Notes under the pieces: model-generated
The model's input: only the letters and a program-made list of their open reading frames with translations
What the model was told of the DNA's origin: nothing
The model's database searches: none
Part shown: positions 32,480-45,420 of the stretch, piece after piece
How the letters are laid out: each line of letters opens with the position of its first letter
Numbering within the stretch: the stretch's first letter is position 1
Program-made: the position numbers and the translations under genes
DNA from: Toxotes chatareus
Taxonomy: Eukaryota; Chordata; Actinopteri; Toxotidae
Reading direction: 5' to 3'
Assembly: GCA_016801885.1 (NCBI GenBank)
Contig: CM028889.1
Location: forward strand, 23,814,001-23,878,000
Length of the DNA stretch: 64,000 bases

Positions 32480-35150
32480 GGAGGAGATTAAATAGAGGGA
32501 AACAGAGAGATGCTCTTTTAAGGAGCTATTGCTGAGCTGTACTTTAATGTTCTGCACATGGCGTTTTAAAATATCAATACATCATTGGCAACTTGTGTTA
32601 TGATTCCTTGGTACACTTGCTGTAAATACACGGTTGCTATTGTAAATACTAGTTTTAAATTTTCCTCAAACCTTTGCTTTTTCACTCTCTTCAGCCTCCT
32701 TTGCGCTTCAGAGCTGTCCATTTCCTGTGAGATGTTACTTGATGGCATGCAGTATAAAACACAGTGCTGATTAGAGACTGCTGGTCTTTTTCATGATTAT
32801 AGTTTTTGTTAAAGTTAAGATCACAGCAGAAGAAAGCAGGGATAAAGTATTAGCTGCTGCCATTGTTTTTCATTCGACCAGTTTGTTGTTGACCTTGCTT
32901 CACATCCTGATATTCTGCCCCCGCCATTAATTAAGCTTTAGTGCTTCTTGCAAATTGTTACTTACTTGTCTGAAGATTCACAGGACCAGATCTCTAAGCT
33001 TAAGATAGACATTATGTGCGTGTGAACACGTAGTTAAAGTCAAGTCCAAAAGCACTCTAAAACATCACATACTCTCGAAATTATAAATCATTTTCTGTGA
33101 TTAATCACAGCCATTAGAGGCTTGAATTTGCAGTTCAGTCAAAGAAAAATCTTTCAGAAATGAGACCCGTTGATTGTGAAACTGGAAATCTGGGATGTGG
33201 CCCATATTTGTCCATCAAGCAGTCTCCCTACTAGAAACAACTATAAGAAAACTATATTATCTATGTATGCATTTTTTTTTTATCATAGGGAAATCATTTG
33301 GAAAAATCTTGGGAGAAGAGAAAAAATCTTGATTAACACACTGCTGTACAGCCAGTCTGTTGGTCACCAGAGAGCGAATATGTGGGAGCTCGATGGAGCC
33401 CAAATCAAACACTAATATATTCAAAAGTGTGTACCAATTACTTTTTATGATTATCTCTGACCTGTGGGTGGGTGTGACGGACGGGAATTGGTTTCTCATG
33501 TCCTGCCGTAAATGTGATTGTACTGCATATGTGCGTGTTTGCATGTATGTGTGTGCTCTAATCTGAAGGCAGCAGCATGATCATCTATTATGTTTTATTC
33601 ATCTGAGAGTCTGTCACCAGCTAATGGAAAAAGGAGGTGCGCGAGTGCATGCATGTGTGCTTGTACATGCCTCCGTGTGTGTCTTAGGCGGGGGGGTGGT
33701 TACTGCCACTTCGCCCTGTTACTCTGATTAGCTGCAGATAGCTGCTCCGTAAGCTGAGCTGTAGGAGATTGGTAGGTAACACGTACAGCAGCAGAGAGGA
33801 AAACAGGGGCGGAGGGTAGTTGGAGTGTAATGTATATAGATTTAGTGATAGTGTTATTTGAATGGTACATATCATTTCAGGAATGTAGCAGCTGGTGTGT
33901 GTCGTGCACGTTAGTGGCTGGTGACAACTGATGATGAAGCACAGAGAGTTCAGTCTCATTTCTGTGGAGCTCTGTCATTCATTCATTCTGAGCTTTTGCT
34001 GTTCCATGAATTCAAGAGTTAGATAAATGTTTCAGACAGGCAGTAGAGGTAGTACTGTGTTACAGGGTACTGCTTCTTAATAAGGGGTAAGGCTTTCGAA
34101 CTCTAGACTTAAATTTGTTGTATTTCTATAATTGATAAACTGTCCTGAAAATTTTTACTGCAAACTTGATGGCTAATTATAACCCTATACACTTAAAGTC
34201 ATTATTAAGAGGGCCTGGATTTCTCAATTTAGTATCCATCTTTAAAACTGTTCTAAGAGTAATGAATATATGGGTTGATTTTGGCCCAGATGCCCTGCAG
34301 TGATTTTCCAGAAGTTAAAAGGTCAAGTGGTCCAGGGACCAGAGGACGTCGAGCTGGTAGTCAGCTAACCAGCAATAAGAAGCTGCTGTCAGACTTTGTC
34401 TCTCCTGGAAGACGGGGGACTCTGGTGGAGCGTTGACAGTCACTAGAAGCACATTTATGGTCCTTTTTAAAAATGCTTATAATTCATTATAAATCCTTCA
34501 TATTTAATGCCTGTTTAGAAAGTGGTAGCAGCTTTGGTTTGCAAATATAATCAGCAAAAATATCCACAAACTGATTTTTCATTTGTTGTATGTACTTTTT
34601 TTTTTTCCCCCCTCCTCGAGGAGACTAAGTTCATTCCTTGGATCACAACAGCACTCGCAAATAGATGACTCTGATAAACACTGAACAGTCTTAAGCGGTA
34701 AATATTCTGAATTGCATTAATTTGCAGGAGGGTAATCATGTGGGAAGACAGAGTTTTATCAGTGTATGTCAACTAAAATTTTTTATTTTATCGAGGATAT
34801 CCCCCACAGATTTTATTTTTCTCTGTCGAAGGCTTAACTAAATGCCTTTTTAAATCTTCCTCTGTGTTCGCTGAGTGTATGCTGTGTGAGCCCTTTTTTC
34901 GTGCGTGAATGACACTATGTGAGCCTCCATCAGCAGAGATGGCCAGCAACGTTTACCCTTTGATCTCCAAAGCTCTGCTTGCTGACTGCATACTTCTCAA
35001 ATACAAACCAGAGGGAGATTTTTTTTTTTTTTCTTTTCAATTATTTCTCGGCTTCAGCATTCCAATACTGCGCCCCATCCACTTCCTCACCCATCCGTCC
35101 CCTCACCTCATCCCCAACAGCCTCCCTCCCCTCCTTTCTCTGTCGCTCAG
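32480..35150. other. Gene-free stretch
   Basis: No exon recognised. A minus-strand ORF at 33257-33544 (95 codons) has ordinary composition, but I could not tie it to any family or splice pattern. Otherwise AT-rich unique sequence. Confidence 0.5.
33095..33110. promoter_or_regulatory. Perfect 16-bp palindrome CTGTGATTAATCACAG
   Basis: Two overlapping TAATC half-sites on opposite strands form an exact palindrome. TAATC is the core preferred by K50 (OTX/PITX/bicoid-type) homeodomains. Whether it is bound is unknown. Confidence 0.35.
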
Positions 35151-35479
35151 CAACCATCCGTAATTAATGAGCTTTTACAGTTCGATCTGATCTGCCTCAG
35201 GATTGGACACGTCTGATAAGCCGAAATGGAATATACACACACACACACAGGCCTGCCCCTCTCTGCTCAGCACTGCCTGGAAATATAATTACTTGAGAAT
35301 GAATACACACACACACACACACACTCCCACATGTACACACACACACACACGCCCGCACACTTAAAACACACAGACTGAGTAAGCCCAGGTTAATACCAAT
35401 CTTTTTCCTCTTCTCTGCACTAATTAGAAATGTACTGACGAGAGTCATTTGTTTGGAAGTTGAATGCACTGTGCACTTG

Positions 35480-35740
35480 TTGTCATTATTCAGAGACTCA
35501 GAAACTTAGATAATTAAATCTATTTAATGATACGCTTTAGCGAGCGTATGTGTGTATGTTAATGACATGCTCTGATGCTCCTAATGAGCATGTGACAGCG
35601 GCAGGGAGACGGAACAGGGTTCCACATCTAAACGCCGTTCAGCCAGTCATTACTTAAATGTAATCTATCTCGTCTCTGCCAAATGACAGTTAACACACTT
35701 GATATCAATCTGCCCCTATGGCCACACTCGGCAGCTGTCA
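35480..35740. promoter_or_regulatory. Possible conserved non-coding element
   Basis: A unique, balanced-composition stretch between microsatellite-bearing DNA. It contains repeated TTAATGA/CTAATGAGC motifs and a GATGCTCCTAATGAGCATG imperfect palindrome at about 35573-35591. It lacks ORFs and repeats, and the motif clustering resembles an enhancer. Inference only. Confidence 0.22.
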
Positions 35741-36832
35741 ATGGACTGCTCAAGTGGCTCCTCATAACAACTTCATCACCAGGAAGTGGATAGAGACTGT
35801 ATTCACGACCAAACTAATTTCCTGGATGTAATGATGTTGCAGTGCCCGTATGAATACCCCGGCGCCTGGATCTGTGGGAAGCCACGATATATCTGGTCTG
35901 CAGTGAAGAATGATGCCGATGTTTGTGTTTCCTCATTCATAGATTTGACACAGTGGACGTGTGAGGGCAGAGGCACGTCCTATACAGGCACACTCAATCA
36001 GCGTGGAGTAAAGCACAGTCGGGTTTATTGCTTGCTGTGGCCATAGCAACAGCCACGAGTGGAGATGGAGATGACTTTTTTTTTTTTTGGTAGTGATGCA
36101 CTGAATGTCCTTGTTCAGATGAGAGAGGAGGATGAGGGATGAAAACACAGAGTGAGAGATGGAGAGAGATGGGGTGATGGTGGAGAGGGCTGGAAAAAAT
36201 TTTTAGGGAAGACATAGCAGAGGCTTTTTTTTTTTCCATATCCTTTTAGCTGTTTGTTCTACAAGCTGTTAACAGCTCTGTGACAGACTCTTTATGAGTT
36301 TGTCATTTTCTTCCCTCTGCCCTCGTGAACAGTGGCTGTACCCACAGCTGGCATTACACATGAAGTCTGTGTTACATCAACAACAGAAGAGACACTTTGC
36401 TATTCGTCTGCTTAGGAAACATGTCGCCATCTTAACATTGTGAACATGTTACTCACCAGGCTACAAGTTAATGATTTTCCAGCACCTCTCCAGTCTAAGC
36501 CTGTCTGATACAGTTACTGGAGTCCGGGTTGCTCTTTTCTCCCAGTGGGCCGCACTCCACTTGACTTCCCCTCCCACTGTCTATGTGTTCATCTCTTCCT
36601 TCTCCTCTGTGTGGGTGTCTGTATGTGTAGTCTGTCTGGGGCTAATCTGTGTGTTAGGGAGGGCTGAATAAGCCTCTCTTTGTCAGGGCATTAGGTTTGG
36701 ATGAATACATTAAATGATAAATGGTGGCAGTGAAGGTGGCATGTGGATTTGGATTCATCTGAGTGCCACCACCCCTCTTCCATTTACGTCTCCTGTGCCG
36801 TCATGTGTGCGTTTATGCTGTGCATTTGTGCG

Positions 36833-37180
36833 TTTAAAGGGTCAGTTCGTCCAAATTGCAAAAACGTTTTGTCACTTACTGTTAATGGTATCAAGTCATG
36901 CAAAACGTTCCAGTGTTTTGCTGTGAACCATTGTCTTAGGGATTGTTTCCTCTGTAGAAAGTGAAAACCGCTCACGGTGAGGTCTGTGGATTCTTCAGCA
37001 TAACCTGGACATGAAATTTGGAGACAGGTTGTTTTTGAATCTTCTTTAAATTGTAATTTTTCAGCGTTTTGAGCAGCATAAACTAAATTTGCCTCCGCTG
37101 CGTTTGTGCAGAGATGGATATGCTCAAAAACCTGGACAAGAAAAACCAAACTATCTGCCAGGCTTGATACCATTAGGGGA
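36833..37180. mobile_element. Short inverted-repeat DNA element relic, truncated
   Basis: The left end TTTAAAGGGTCAGTTCGTCC and the adjoining sequence resemble the terminal repeat (AAAGGG-A/T-AGTTCACCCAAA type) of a short non-autonomous element widespread in fishes. Internal blocks such as GTGAGGTCTGTGGATT and CTCAAAAACCTGGACAAGAA also fit. The expected right-hand terminal repeat is not present after about 37180, so the copy is truncated or diverged there. It explains the 136-codon minus-strand ORF (36784-37194), which is not a gene. Confidence 0.6.
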
Positions 37181-37559
37181 AGATAGCCAACCACGTGCCA
37201 TGAAGAGCCAACAATTATCAGAGTTTCATTTCAATTAAAAACTGATCAGCACTCATTAAAGAAGATTACTATAGTATAGTAAAATGGTTCACTTGCCGAT
37301 CAGCTGAAATCCTGCAGACAGTTTTAACTTGATCTGTGACTTCAATATCCCCAAGAGGATTTTCTTTTTTTTATTATTTTGAAGGAAGGAGATCTTTCTA
37401 CCTTCTTTCCATTCCATGTGCACAAACACAGTCGCCTTGGCAAGAGTGACTAGATTTGTTAGGAGATACGACGCAGCCCGCACCTCAGTTTAAACATACT
37501 AGCCGAGGATGGGAGTGATGTATGCTTTAGTTAAGTGAGGATTCTGCTATTAGATGGAA

Positions 37560-38110
37560 TGTGGTAACTGTGAGTGAGGAGAGGAGGGGGTAGAGGCAGA
37601 GCGAGCGCAAGAGGGAGGTGGGCGGGGAGGGCAGGGGGGGGGGGGGGCTAGGTTGCTGACTCGGAGCTCTGCTGCGGTGAGCTTTGAGCTAGCGACTCTC
37701 TGAGCTCTCTGGCTCTGTGTGTGCGTGTGCGTGTGTGTGTATGTGTGTGTGTGTGTACGTGTCTGTAGGCTGCTGTGGTGCAGACTGTAGCCTAGCCACG
37801 TTAGCCTCCCTCCACCACCTCCACAGCTCAGTCAGCCGGCAGCAGCTCCGGTGCGCTTCAGCTGCAGTTGCACTCTGCGCTGCAGTTTGCTCTACAGTCT
37901 TTAAGTCTCTCCATCTGTAGCTGAGGATTTCCTGCCCCTGCAAGGATACTCTCTGTCTTCCTGGCAAAGCAGAGAGAGAAAGAGAGGGACAGTGAGTAAG
38001 AGGAAGACAGGAGGAGGAAGAGCGACCGCAGGCCGACAGTGACCTTCGAGGTGTGGTGGCAAAGCAGAGGAGGAGGAGGAGGAACCGGGGACTGGTATAA
38101 GACCCATCAG
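37560..38110 (+). promoter_or_regulatory. Candidate GC-rich promoter and non-coding first exon
   Basis: The block starts with a GC box (GGGCGGGG, 37619-37626) and a run of 14 G (37634-37647) that could form a G-quadruplex. It is followed by CAG/CTG- and CpG-richer sequence (37660-37960), unlike its AT-rich surroundings. Two good splice donors close it: ACA|GTGAGTAAG at about 37990 and CAG|GTGTGT at 38109/38110. No long ORF is present. In mammals DAB1, the next gene after OMA1 in the same orientation, has several non-coding first exons. This could be one of them. The assignment to dab1 is inference from synteny. Confidence 0.35.
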
Positions 38111-38423
38111 GTGTGTGTCAGCCCTTAAAGGGATGAGTAAGAGTCTGCTCTGGGCTTGGATTTGTGTTCAGATGCTGTGCATGATACAGTAGGAATGATG
38201 CTTTATCTATGAAGTGGTAATATATGTTAGAGGGAGAGAGCTTTAAACTCAAATGCATTACAGCAACATGTCATTTCATACTGACGTTCAGTTCATGTGA
38301 GAAGTGCAGAGCTGAGGGAGGAGAGTTGTAAGAGAAGCAGATAAGTATTAAGAGAGATATTCTTCTATGACATGTTGTAGATGGATATATCCTTACAGAA
38401 GCCAGATATAGAGCTGCTGATAT

Positions 38424-38425
<2 letters not shown>

Positions 38426-38462
<37 letters not shown>
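38426..38462 (+). repeat. (GA)n microsatellite
   Basis: Perfect 37-bp AG/GA repeat about 320 bp downstream of the candidate promoter block. Confidence 0.95.
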
Positions 38463-38465
<3 letters not shown>

Positions 38466-39375
38466 GGAAATATAAATGGAGAATACTGGAGATGGATGGA
38501 GCAGCAGGGAGAGGGAGATGTATGTTGTGCCAGCTAGAGCTCAGCGAGTATGACGGACGTGTTTGTGTGTGTGTTTTCTTACTGGCTTGGACTTGGCTAG
38601 CGAGAAAACCGTCTGAATTGGAGTATCAATCACTGTGTGCTGGGCGCTGCCTCGAGGCTGCAGGCTAGAGAAGCACGCTCTCACAGCTCTCTGGGTACAT
38701 CTGTGTTCGTGTGTGTGCCTTTTTAATATGTAATTTGTCCTTCTGTGGGATCTTATCATAGTATTAGTACATTATGCCTGTTTTATTGCTCCTGATGGCC
38801 TGAGGTCCTCATTATGAGAGGAACATTTGCATTAGAGACAGCCGGCCCTCAGATCAGGTGCGAGTTTCAGCATGTAGATGTATGATGCACTTTTTATCAT
38901 TATCAGTTGTTAGATATGTGTTAGAACCAAACACCTGAACCCCTGCTTCACTTCAATTCTGTGTCTGTGTGACAGACAGTATTTGCCCTGCTGAGGTGTC
39001 CTTGAGCAAGACAGTGAATCTCTCCATCTTCAGTTGGTGACTTTTGTTATGTTTGAGCCTGCAGATTTGTGCATGCTTTGCTCCATAGCATCTCTTGAAT
39101 TTAAGTCATCTTACATGTTCACTGATGAGTTTATGATCCTCCTTACTGGAAGGTGTATGCCGCTGACAGCCAGGTGGAGAAAGACGGGGAGGGGGAATGG
39201 ACAGGGAAATGGGACAAGCTATTAAAATGTCTAAGAGAAAACCTGCAAGTCATTACATCGGCTCCGAGCTAATCAAGGGCCCCTGACGAATGTTTGTGTG
39301 TCCACTTGTTTGTGTGCGTTTGTTGGTGCGACAGTCAAAACAAAGGTAGGAGCATGGAGGGAAAATATACTGCGT

Positions 39376-39408
<33 letters not shown>

Positions 39409-41060
39409 TGAGTGAGTGAGTGAGAGAGAGTGAAGTCAGTGTTTGATCTGCATGCCTTCAGGATGGTCTCTCTTTCTGTATCCGTCTGTCTCTGTCTTTT
39501 GGTTTCCCTTTTCCCATCACATCACGCCTTTCTGAGGTAACAACTAGACGTTGACCTACTGAGAATTAAGCTCGACTCAGGCTAATCCATACTGGATCCT
39601 GCGTGACTCAGCAGACACACACGTACACGCACACACACACACACACACACACCTTCTGGCTGTGGGTAGTTTTGAGGCTGTTAAAATTCTGCTTCAGTGT
39701 TGCTACTGTGCAGAATATTGACTGTGAATATTGGCACTGGTACAGAGCGGATATATGAGCGGTAATATTACTTTGTTTGAAAACAACAAAGATCTTCTGT
39801 ATTGTACTGGCAGGTGTAATATCACACTATTGTACCGAATTTTCTATGTACAAGTGTGTGTGTGTATGTGTATACAGGTGCTGTGCAGTGCTCATAACTT
39901 TCTACCACTCAGTACAGCAAAACATCATCTGTTAAACCAAGAGGGGAAAAAATCCAATTACATTCTCCTTACACTGTCTGCCAACAATGAGACAGGCTTT
40001 TTATATCTTTGATTTTACAAATCTCTTTCAATCATCGAATGGGCCAGATGTACCTAAAACGCTATGCTTTCACTGTACTCATTTGGCATGCAGCATGGCT
40101 GTGGGTTTGAGAAGGTTACGCGTGCAGAAATGTGTGTGTACGCGTTTCCAGCTAAGGATAAGTGTGTTACCCGTGTGGTGGTAAAGGTTTTTCCTTGATA
40201 GATCCTGACAGAGAATTCCATTATCCTTGTAGGTGTGTGCTATATCTCCTCTATGGATGGAGTCTAGTTTGAAGCACTGTATAGGTTTGAGTGTGCGTGA
40301 TGGAGCAATATAAATGCACATATTTCTCTTGCGTGGTGCATGTGGGCATGTATGTATAAGTGTAGCTTGTATAAATGCACATATTTATTGTATATTCACA
40401 TTATGCACCTCGTCCTTCTGTGTCCTTTATGCGTTAAGAATCCTTGGACGTGGTAAATGAGGGACGGAGGGAATGAAAAGGAGGAGAGCGTCTCTTCCTC
40501 TCATCCCTCTCTTTGGTGCTGCGTGGTGCTATCATGGCTGTAATGAAGGCTCATTTATCTCCATCTTGGTGCAATCTCATCATTCACAATGGGACCGCAG
40601 TAGCTGTGGAATGAGCATGAGTGTGTGTATTGTTTAGGGGATGGTCATATATATATGTGTGTGTGAGAGTGTGTGTGTGTGTGTATGCAGCATGAGGATG
40701 CATGTTTGAATGCAATCAGTGATGCAGAGACTGACCTGTTGATGTACCTGTTGAGCAGAACAGGAGGGCCGAAAAATGGGTCAGATTTGATACAAACGGG
40801 CCGCGTTCTGTTCTGTTTGGTCAGCATTGTGAGTGCAAACTGTCGGCACGGCACTGGATCGATGAACATAGATCACGTTCAGAGGTCAGGTTAAATAAGC
40901 ATCCATTTGAGCTGCGGAGCCACATCCTCACCCTGGAACTGAGAGGGAGTGAAGGGAAGGGGAGAGGGCAGACTGGGAGACAGACACGCAGAGAAACAGA
41001 GGGACGTGTGTAGAGAGATAAAGGCTGAATAATGTCATCATAGACCCCATATCTTCCAGG
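38463..41060. other. Gene-free stretch
   Basis: No exon recognised. It has (TG)n at 39374-39400 with following GA/GTGA repeats, (CA)n around 39630, and TG runs near 40660-40684. Confidence 0.55.
38992..39030 (+). mobile_element. SINE/LINE 3'-tail-like fragment
   Basis: GTGTCCTTGAGCAAGACAGT followed by GAATCTC matches a phrase I recognise from the 3' part of many fish SINE/LINE copies. Only some 40 bp are recognisable and family assignment is not possible. Confidence 0.3.
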
Positions 41061-41064
41061 TCTG

Positions 41065-41225
41065 ATTAAGAGTCTCTCTGAGCACTCCCAGACGCTGCGC
41101 TGTGATGGGCCAAGGTCATGGCGAATCACGGCGCAACGCTGCAGATTGATGCTTAACTCCGTCAGGAAACGGCAGAATCTAATTTGGCCAATGGGCTTCC
41201 TCTCCACTTCAGATGAAGAGGACAA
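41065..41225. promoter_or_regulatory. Possible conserved non-coding element
   Basis: Unique, GC-balanced, repeat-free sequence with NF-Y-type GGCCAATGGG (about 41184) and CGGCGCAACGCTGCAGATTG (about 41129). The composition contrasts with the repeat-rich flanks. Evidence is weak. Confidence 0.18.
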
Positions 41226-42440
41226 TTCCCCTTGCCCTAGGGCCCTCCAAGGAAGAGTGTGTGTGTGTGTGTGTGCAAATGTCTGCTGGCTCGCAGCCTG
41301 GTTGGATGAGTGTGTGTGTGCGCGTGTTTAGATTCATTCTGCGCGTGTTTTATTACTTCTCACAACGTGTAAATGTGAGAGCAGAGCTACGTGGGTGTGT
41401 AAATGTTTCTTCGTGTGTGTATGCCTGTCGCTCTCTCTCTCTGTCTGTCTCACACAGTGTGCGTGGTGCAGCTACACATGTCAGCATGTGGTTAAGGAAT
41501 GCATTGTACGTGATTGGCAGGTTGTATTAGTTTGGGAATAATAAGAGTGTAATAACTTGGTGGCGTTTGCCTCCGGAGAGTGACTCCCAGGTAATCACAT
41601 TTACCCGACACAATCACCGTCTTGCACACCGGTGCCTGGGACAAGACCACGCTCTTTTTCATTTCCTCTTATGAATGTTGTGAGCTCTGGTATATGTGAA
41701 GTGGTGGCTGTGTGAAGTGGAGGCTGTTGATGCTGTCCACAGGTTGGTAGAGTAGGGTTTGCAGATGTCTTAGAAACCGCTCTATGTCTGGACATATTAT
41801 TAGTTGCCATATTTGAAGAAGGTGCTGCTACCTGTACCCTGAATCATGCAGATATTCATATTTATTTATTAGTTTGTATCAACTAGCTTTTAAAGCAAAC
41901 ACAAATAAGGGTATTTAAATGTACTGTGGGGTAATAATTTTCTTTGTGAAGTTGTGCTCTTTGATTGCTGTAAGTTTCAGAACTTTGAACTGAGGACTTT
42001 TTGTGCCAGCAGTCACGTTGAGAAAAGCCTGAGGTAAGGTAAGGTAAAACACAACCTTAACAGGTCTGTCTTTGCAACAGAAAGGCTTGGCCTCCCTCCT
42101 AGAGAAGTTTAGAAATAATGTGTGTGCAGCAGCAAAGTGCATAGTCACTGTTTTTTTTTTTTTTTCCCCAGACTGATCCAAGGGGCTGTTGTAAGTGAAA
42201 TGCAATGCAGCAGAAACTTAAACATCAATTATGGTGATGGAGTATGGCAGTGCTGGTTGTGTCGATGAAGACACATCGTCTGTAAGGGGAGGCAGTATCT
42301 ACACTTTAGGCAGACCTTTTCATTGCAGATGTTTTTTCTCTTGCTGATGATAAACAAAAGGCAGAGGGGGATAAGCAGTGTCATGGCTCTGACGAGCATA
42401 GCAAGGTACCACTCCCGTGTCCGATGTCATCAGTGGAAAT

Positions 42441-42488
42441 TGTAAAAGCACGTAATCGCGTTTGCTAAATGACAAATGTGAAATGCGG
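42441..42488 (+). mobile_element. SINE/LINE tail fragment (GCTAAATGACAAATGT type)
   Basis: TGTAAAAGCACG followed by GCGTTTGCTAAATGACAAATGTG resembles the widespread fish tail phrase TAAAAGCGTCTGCTAAATGA with a short internal insertion. Flanks are not recognisable. Confidence 0.35.
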
Positions 42489-45240
42489 TGACGCTCCCGT
42501 GCCCATTGTAGCAAGATAATCTGATTAGAATCGCAGTGAATGTTGTTCATGCCACATACAAACGCTGAATGTTGCTCTTTGTTGAACGTTGCAGCTAAAC
42601 TAATGGCAGAAATGGAATTAATTTTCGTTACAGTAGAATCACCTGACACAAAGAATCGTGGTGTTTTCGTTAGCTTAGAATGAGCCCACCATGTCGCACC
42701 ACCGTGTCTCTATAGTAGCCCAGAAATGGGTGCAGCAAGAAGAACGACTACAATGTTCTTCTTGTTGCACCTCTTCTTCAGATAAAAGTATTCCAGGTGT
42801 CTCAGTCAACATTTTATAATTTTTCTCAAAACTTAGCCCTACATATTTTGTAATTTTTTTTTTTTTTAAGAGATCTTGACAAGAAGTTCCCTGGGTTTAA
42901 ACAGTGTTTTGCTGCACAGCCTGAATTTGTTCTGGGCCAGTGAAGTTTAAAGCAATTTAATGTAGTAATAATAATGCTTCATGTGAAATGACTTGTTTCT
43001 GCTGACTACACACAACTAAACATGCTGAATTTAAAATGATATACAACTGAAAAATCACTGAATACTCTTAATCAGTTATCACTGTTGTTGCTCATTGACT
43101 TATTGATCCATCTGCTAATTTATGTGCACTACTTGCAGGCCTTTACATGTACAAAGCATGGGCAGTGTTTTGCTGTACTGAACATTGTGTGCTAGTGAAC
43201 GCAGTGCCCATGCAAGTAATAAAAAATACACAGAAAAGAGAAGCGAGAGGAGCTTGGAAAGCAGTGCAGCCGTGGAAAGACAGAGAGGCGGCGGGTGAGG
43301 GGAGAAGAAGCAATATGGCTGAGCTGGTGGATCAATAATATACTCTCTGATCCATAACATATTAATAGGAGGGAATACATTATTAGTGTTAAGAGATGTC
43401 AGGTGGACAGGGCAGACACACACACACATACCTCTGAGTGCTGGGGAGTTTTCATCTGAGTGAAGGTGAGGGACACAACACTGCATCTGGGCACAAAGCC
43501 AAAGAATAACCCTTAATCCGCTCTCCTCTCCTCTCCTCTCTACCCCACCACAACCCACCTTGAGACACTATGTAGAGCCCCCCCCCTTCCAAGATGTCCC
43601 CTCTCTGTCCATTTCATTTCCACCCTTAATATCCTGATTGAAGTGGTCACCTTTCTCTGTTGTGGTTAATGAGCAGCAGGTGTCTGAGTGCAGCTCAGTC
43701 GACCATGGCTGGGACCCAGGGACCAACTCACAGTAGAGCAGCTTCTTTGTCAGCCTAGAAAAAAAAAAAAAGAGGGTGGAAGTGCAGTCCACCCTCCTAA
43801 AGCATTTTAATGGCTTTTCATTACTGCCGATAGAGAGGGGCGGAAATAAAAGAGACAGAGAGACACGGGGCAGCATTAGATGTGTCATTTAAATAAAGTG
43901 AAATGCTAGGGTGTTTTTACAATGTTATTGCATTGGCTTAACTGTGTTTTTCAGTGTTTGAACTTAGTGAGACCCTGTTTTAATGAATATTATCACATCT
44001 TATCTGTATTCATTTCATTATATTCTAAATATAAATTCAGTGAACTGTACAGTAGAGTTCGAATCCACACAGTAATAGTCTGCACATGAGCTGGGTGCAC
44101 CTGTATGTGTGATGTTTGTGTGTTTTTGTGTAACTGTGTGTACTCATACTTCTGCATTTAGCATTTTGTGTTTGTGTCCACGATGCCTGGATGTCTGAGC
44201 GCCGTTCTCGCTTTGTGAGTTGTTTGTTGCAGTGCAAAGCAACGTAGTGCATCAGTCTGTGTGCTTTGAATACACAACTGCAGCCACCGGATGTGAAGAC
44301 CGAGGTGGGGAAAAAACAAACTGGCATGTTGTGAATATAATGATGCATCTCTATAGTCCTTTCCTTTCACTCACCCTCAGTCAGATCTCTGCATTAATGC
44401 TGAAACTGTGCTGACTTTACTTGTGTCTTTGCTACAGTGATTACAGGCCAAAAATATTTTGCCGCAAAAAAAAAAAAAAAAACCTTCCTCACCGGCATAA
44501 TAAATGCGGCTTGAATTTCCCTATTCATTGTTTTGATGCCGCACTCATTATCACAATCAGCATCATTGTCATCATCGCCACAATCACGTTACTCATCCTC
44601 TTAACCAATCAACAGTCATTAACACTACACAGCAGAGAGGAATGACAAATGTTTTGTCCAAAACAAATTACTCCACTCGAGATTTGTCTTCTTAACTCTC
44701 ACTTCCTCTCCATCCTTCATTGTCCTCTCCCTCGTGCTGCTGGTCATGTTTGCTTATATGTGTCCCTGAATTAGCATCATTGCTAATGTTTCCAGCATTA
44801 GCTGCACTTTGGCTCCTCGTGCTCTTACTGCTGCCGTCCTGATGAGATACTGAAGTGACTTGAGCCTGCTCAGGGACTGACTGCCTTAGGCTGTTTGAGT
44901 CCCCATCAATGTGAAAAAAAAAAAAAAATTCTGACAGTACATACAAAGCCCCTCCTTTGTATCAGAAACGCTGGATGTTTATTAAGAGAGAGAAAGACGG
45001 ATTAAAAAAAGAAAATGTGCTTCTAAGATGATAGTGGACGAACTGCTGGTGGACTGTGTAGCTTGGACATGCAATAGTGCTGTTGCCATAATTATAGAGG
45101 AACATCTGTGGACCTGAACACAGAAAAAAAGATATGATTTCCATTTGTAACTTGTAAGAACCGTAAAGATCCTACAGTGAAGAACACATCTTACTGTTGT
45201 GTGAGATGACCGTGTCTGTGGACCTGAATTTGATGTTTGG
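42489..45240. other. Gene-free stretch
   Basis: ORFs here, including 147 codons minus at 43115-43558 and 84 codons minus at 44692-44946, lack homology and splice context. Oligo-A/T runs lie at about 42849, 43759, 44466 and 44916. Confidence 0.5.
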
Positions 45241-45242
<2 letters not shown>

Positions 45243-45329
<87 letters not shown>

Positions 45330-45342
45330 TGGGTGTGTGTGG
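45243..45342 (+). repeat. (TG)n microsatellite, 80 bp pure plus interrupted end
   Basis: Pure GT from 45243 to 45322, then GT with A and G interruptions to 45342. Confidence 0.97.
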
Positions 45343-45420
45343 CCTCTTTGCCCTGTAGGAAAAAGGGTGAAGAGGCTAGCAAACTAGTTATCAGTGTCCT
45401 CACCCTCAAAACCCAGTGGT

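Noticed and set aside
33257..33544. 95-codon minus-strand ORF
   Set aside because: Composition is not low-complexity, but I could not link it to a known transposase or gene and it lacks exon borders.
36784..37194. 136-codon minus-strand ORF of ordinary composition
   Set aside because: It lies over a recognisable short inverted-repeat DNA element; such elements carry no gene and the ORF does not match any protein I know.
42320..42649. 109-codon minus-strand ORF
   Set aside because: It overlaps a SINE/LINE tail-like fragment (42441-42488) and shows no homology.
43115..43558. 147-codon minus-strand ORF
   Set aside because: Low-complexity Leu/Ser/Pro composition over pyrimidine-rich DNA, no homology, no splice signals.
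44050..44075. GTTCGAATCC-type tRNA B box
   Set aside because: No A box at suitable distance and no cloverleaf could be drawn on either strand.
44692..44946. 84-codon minus-strand ORF with Ser/Gln/Asp/His-rich sequence
   Set aside because: It looks protein-like in composition, but the upstream acceptor is weak (oligo-A/T run), no partner exon or poly(A) signal is evident, and nothing is recognisable.
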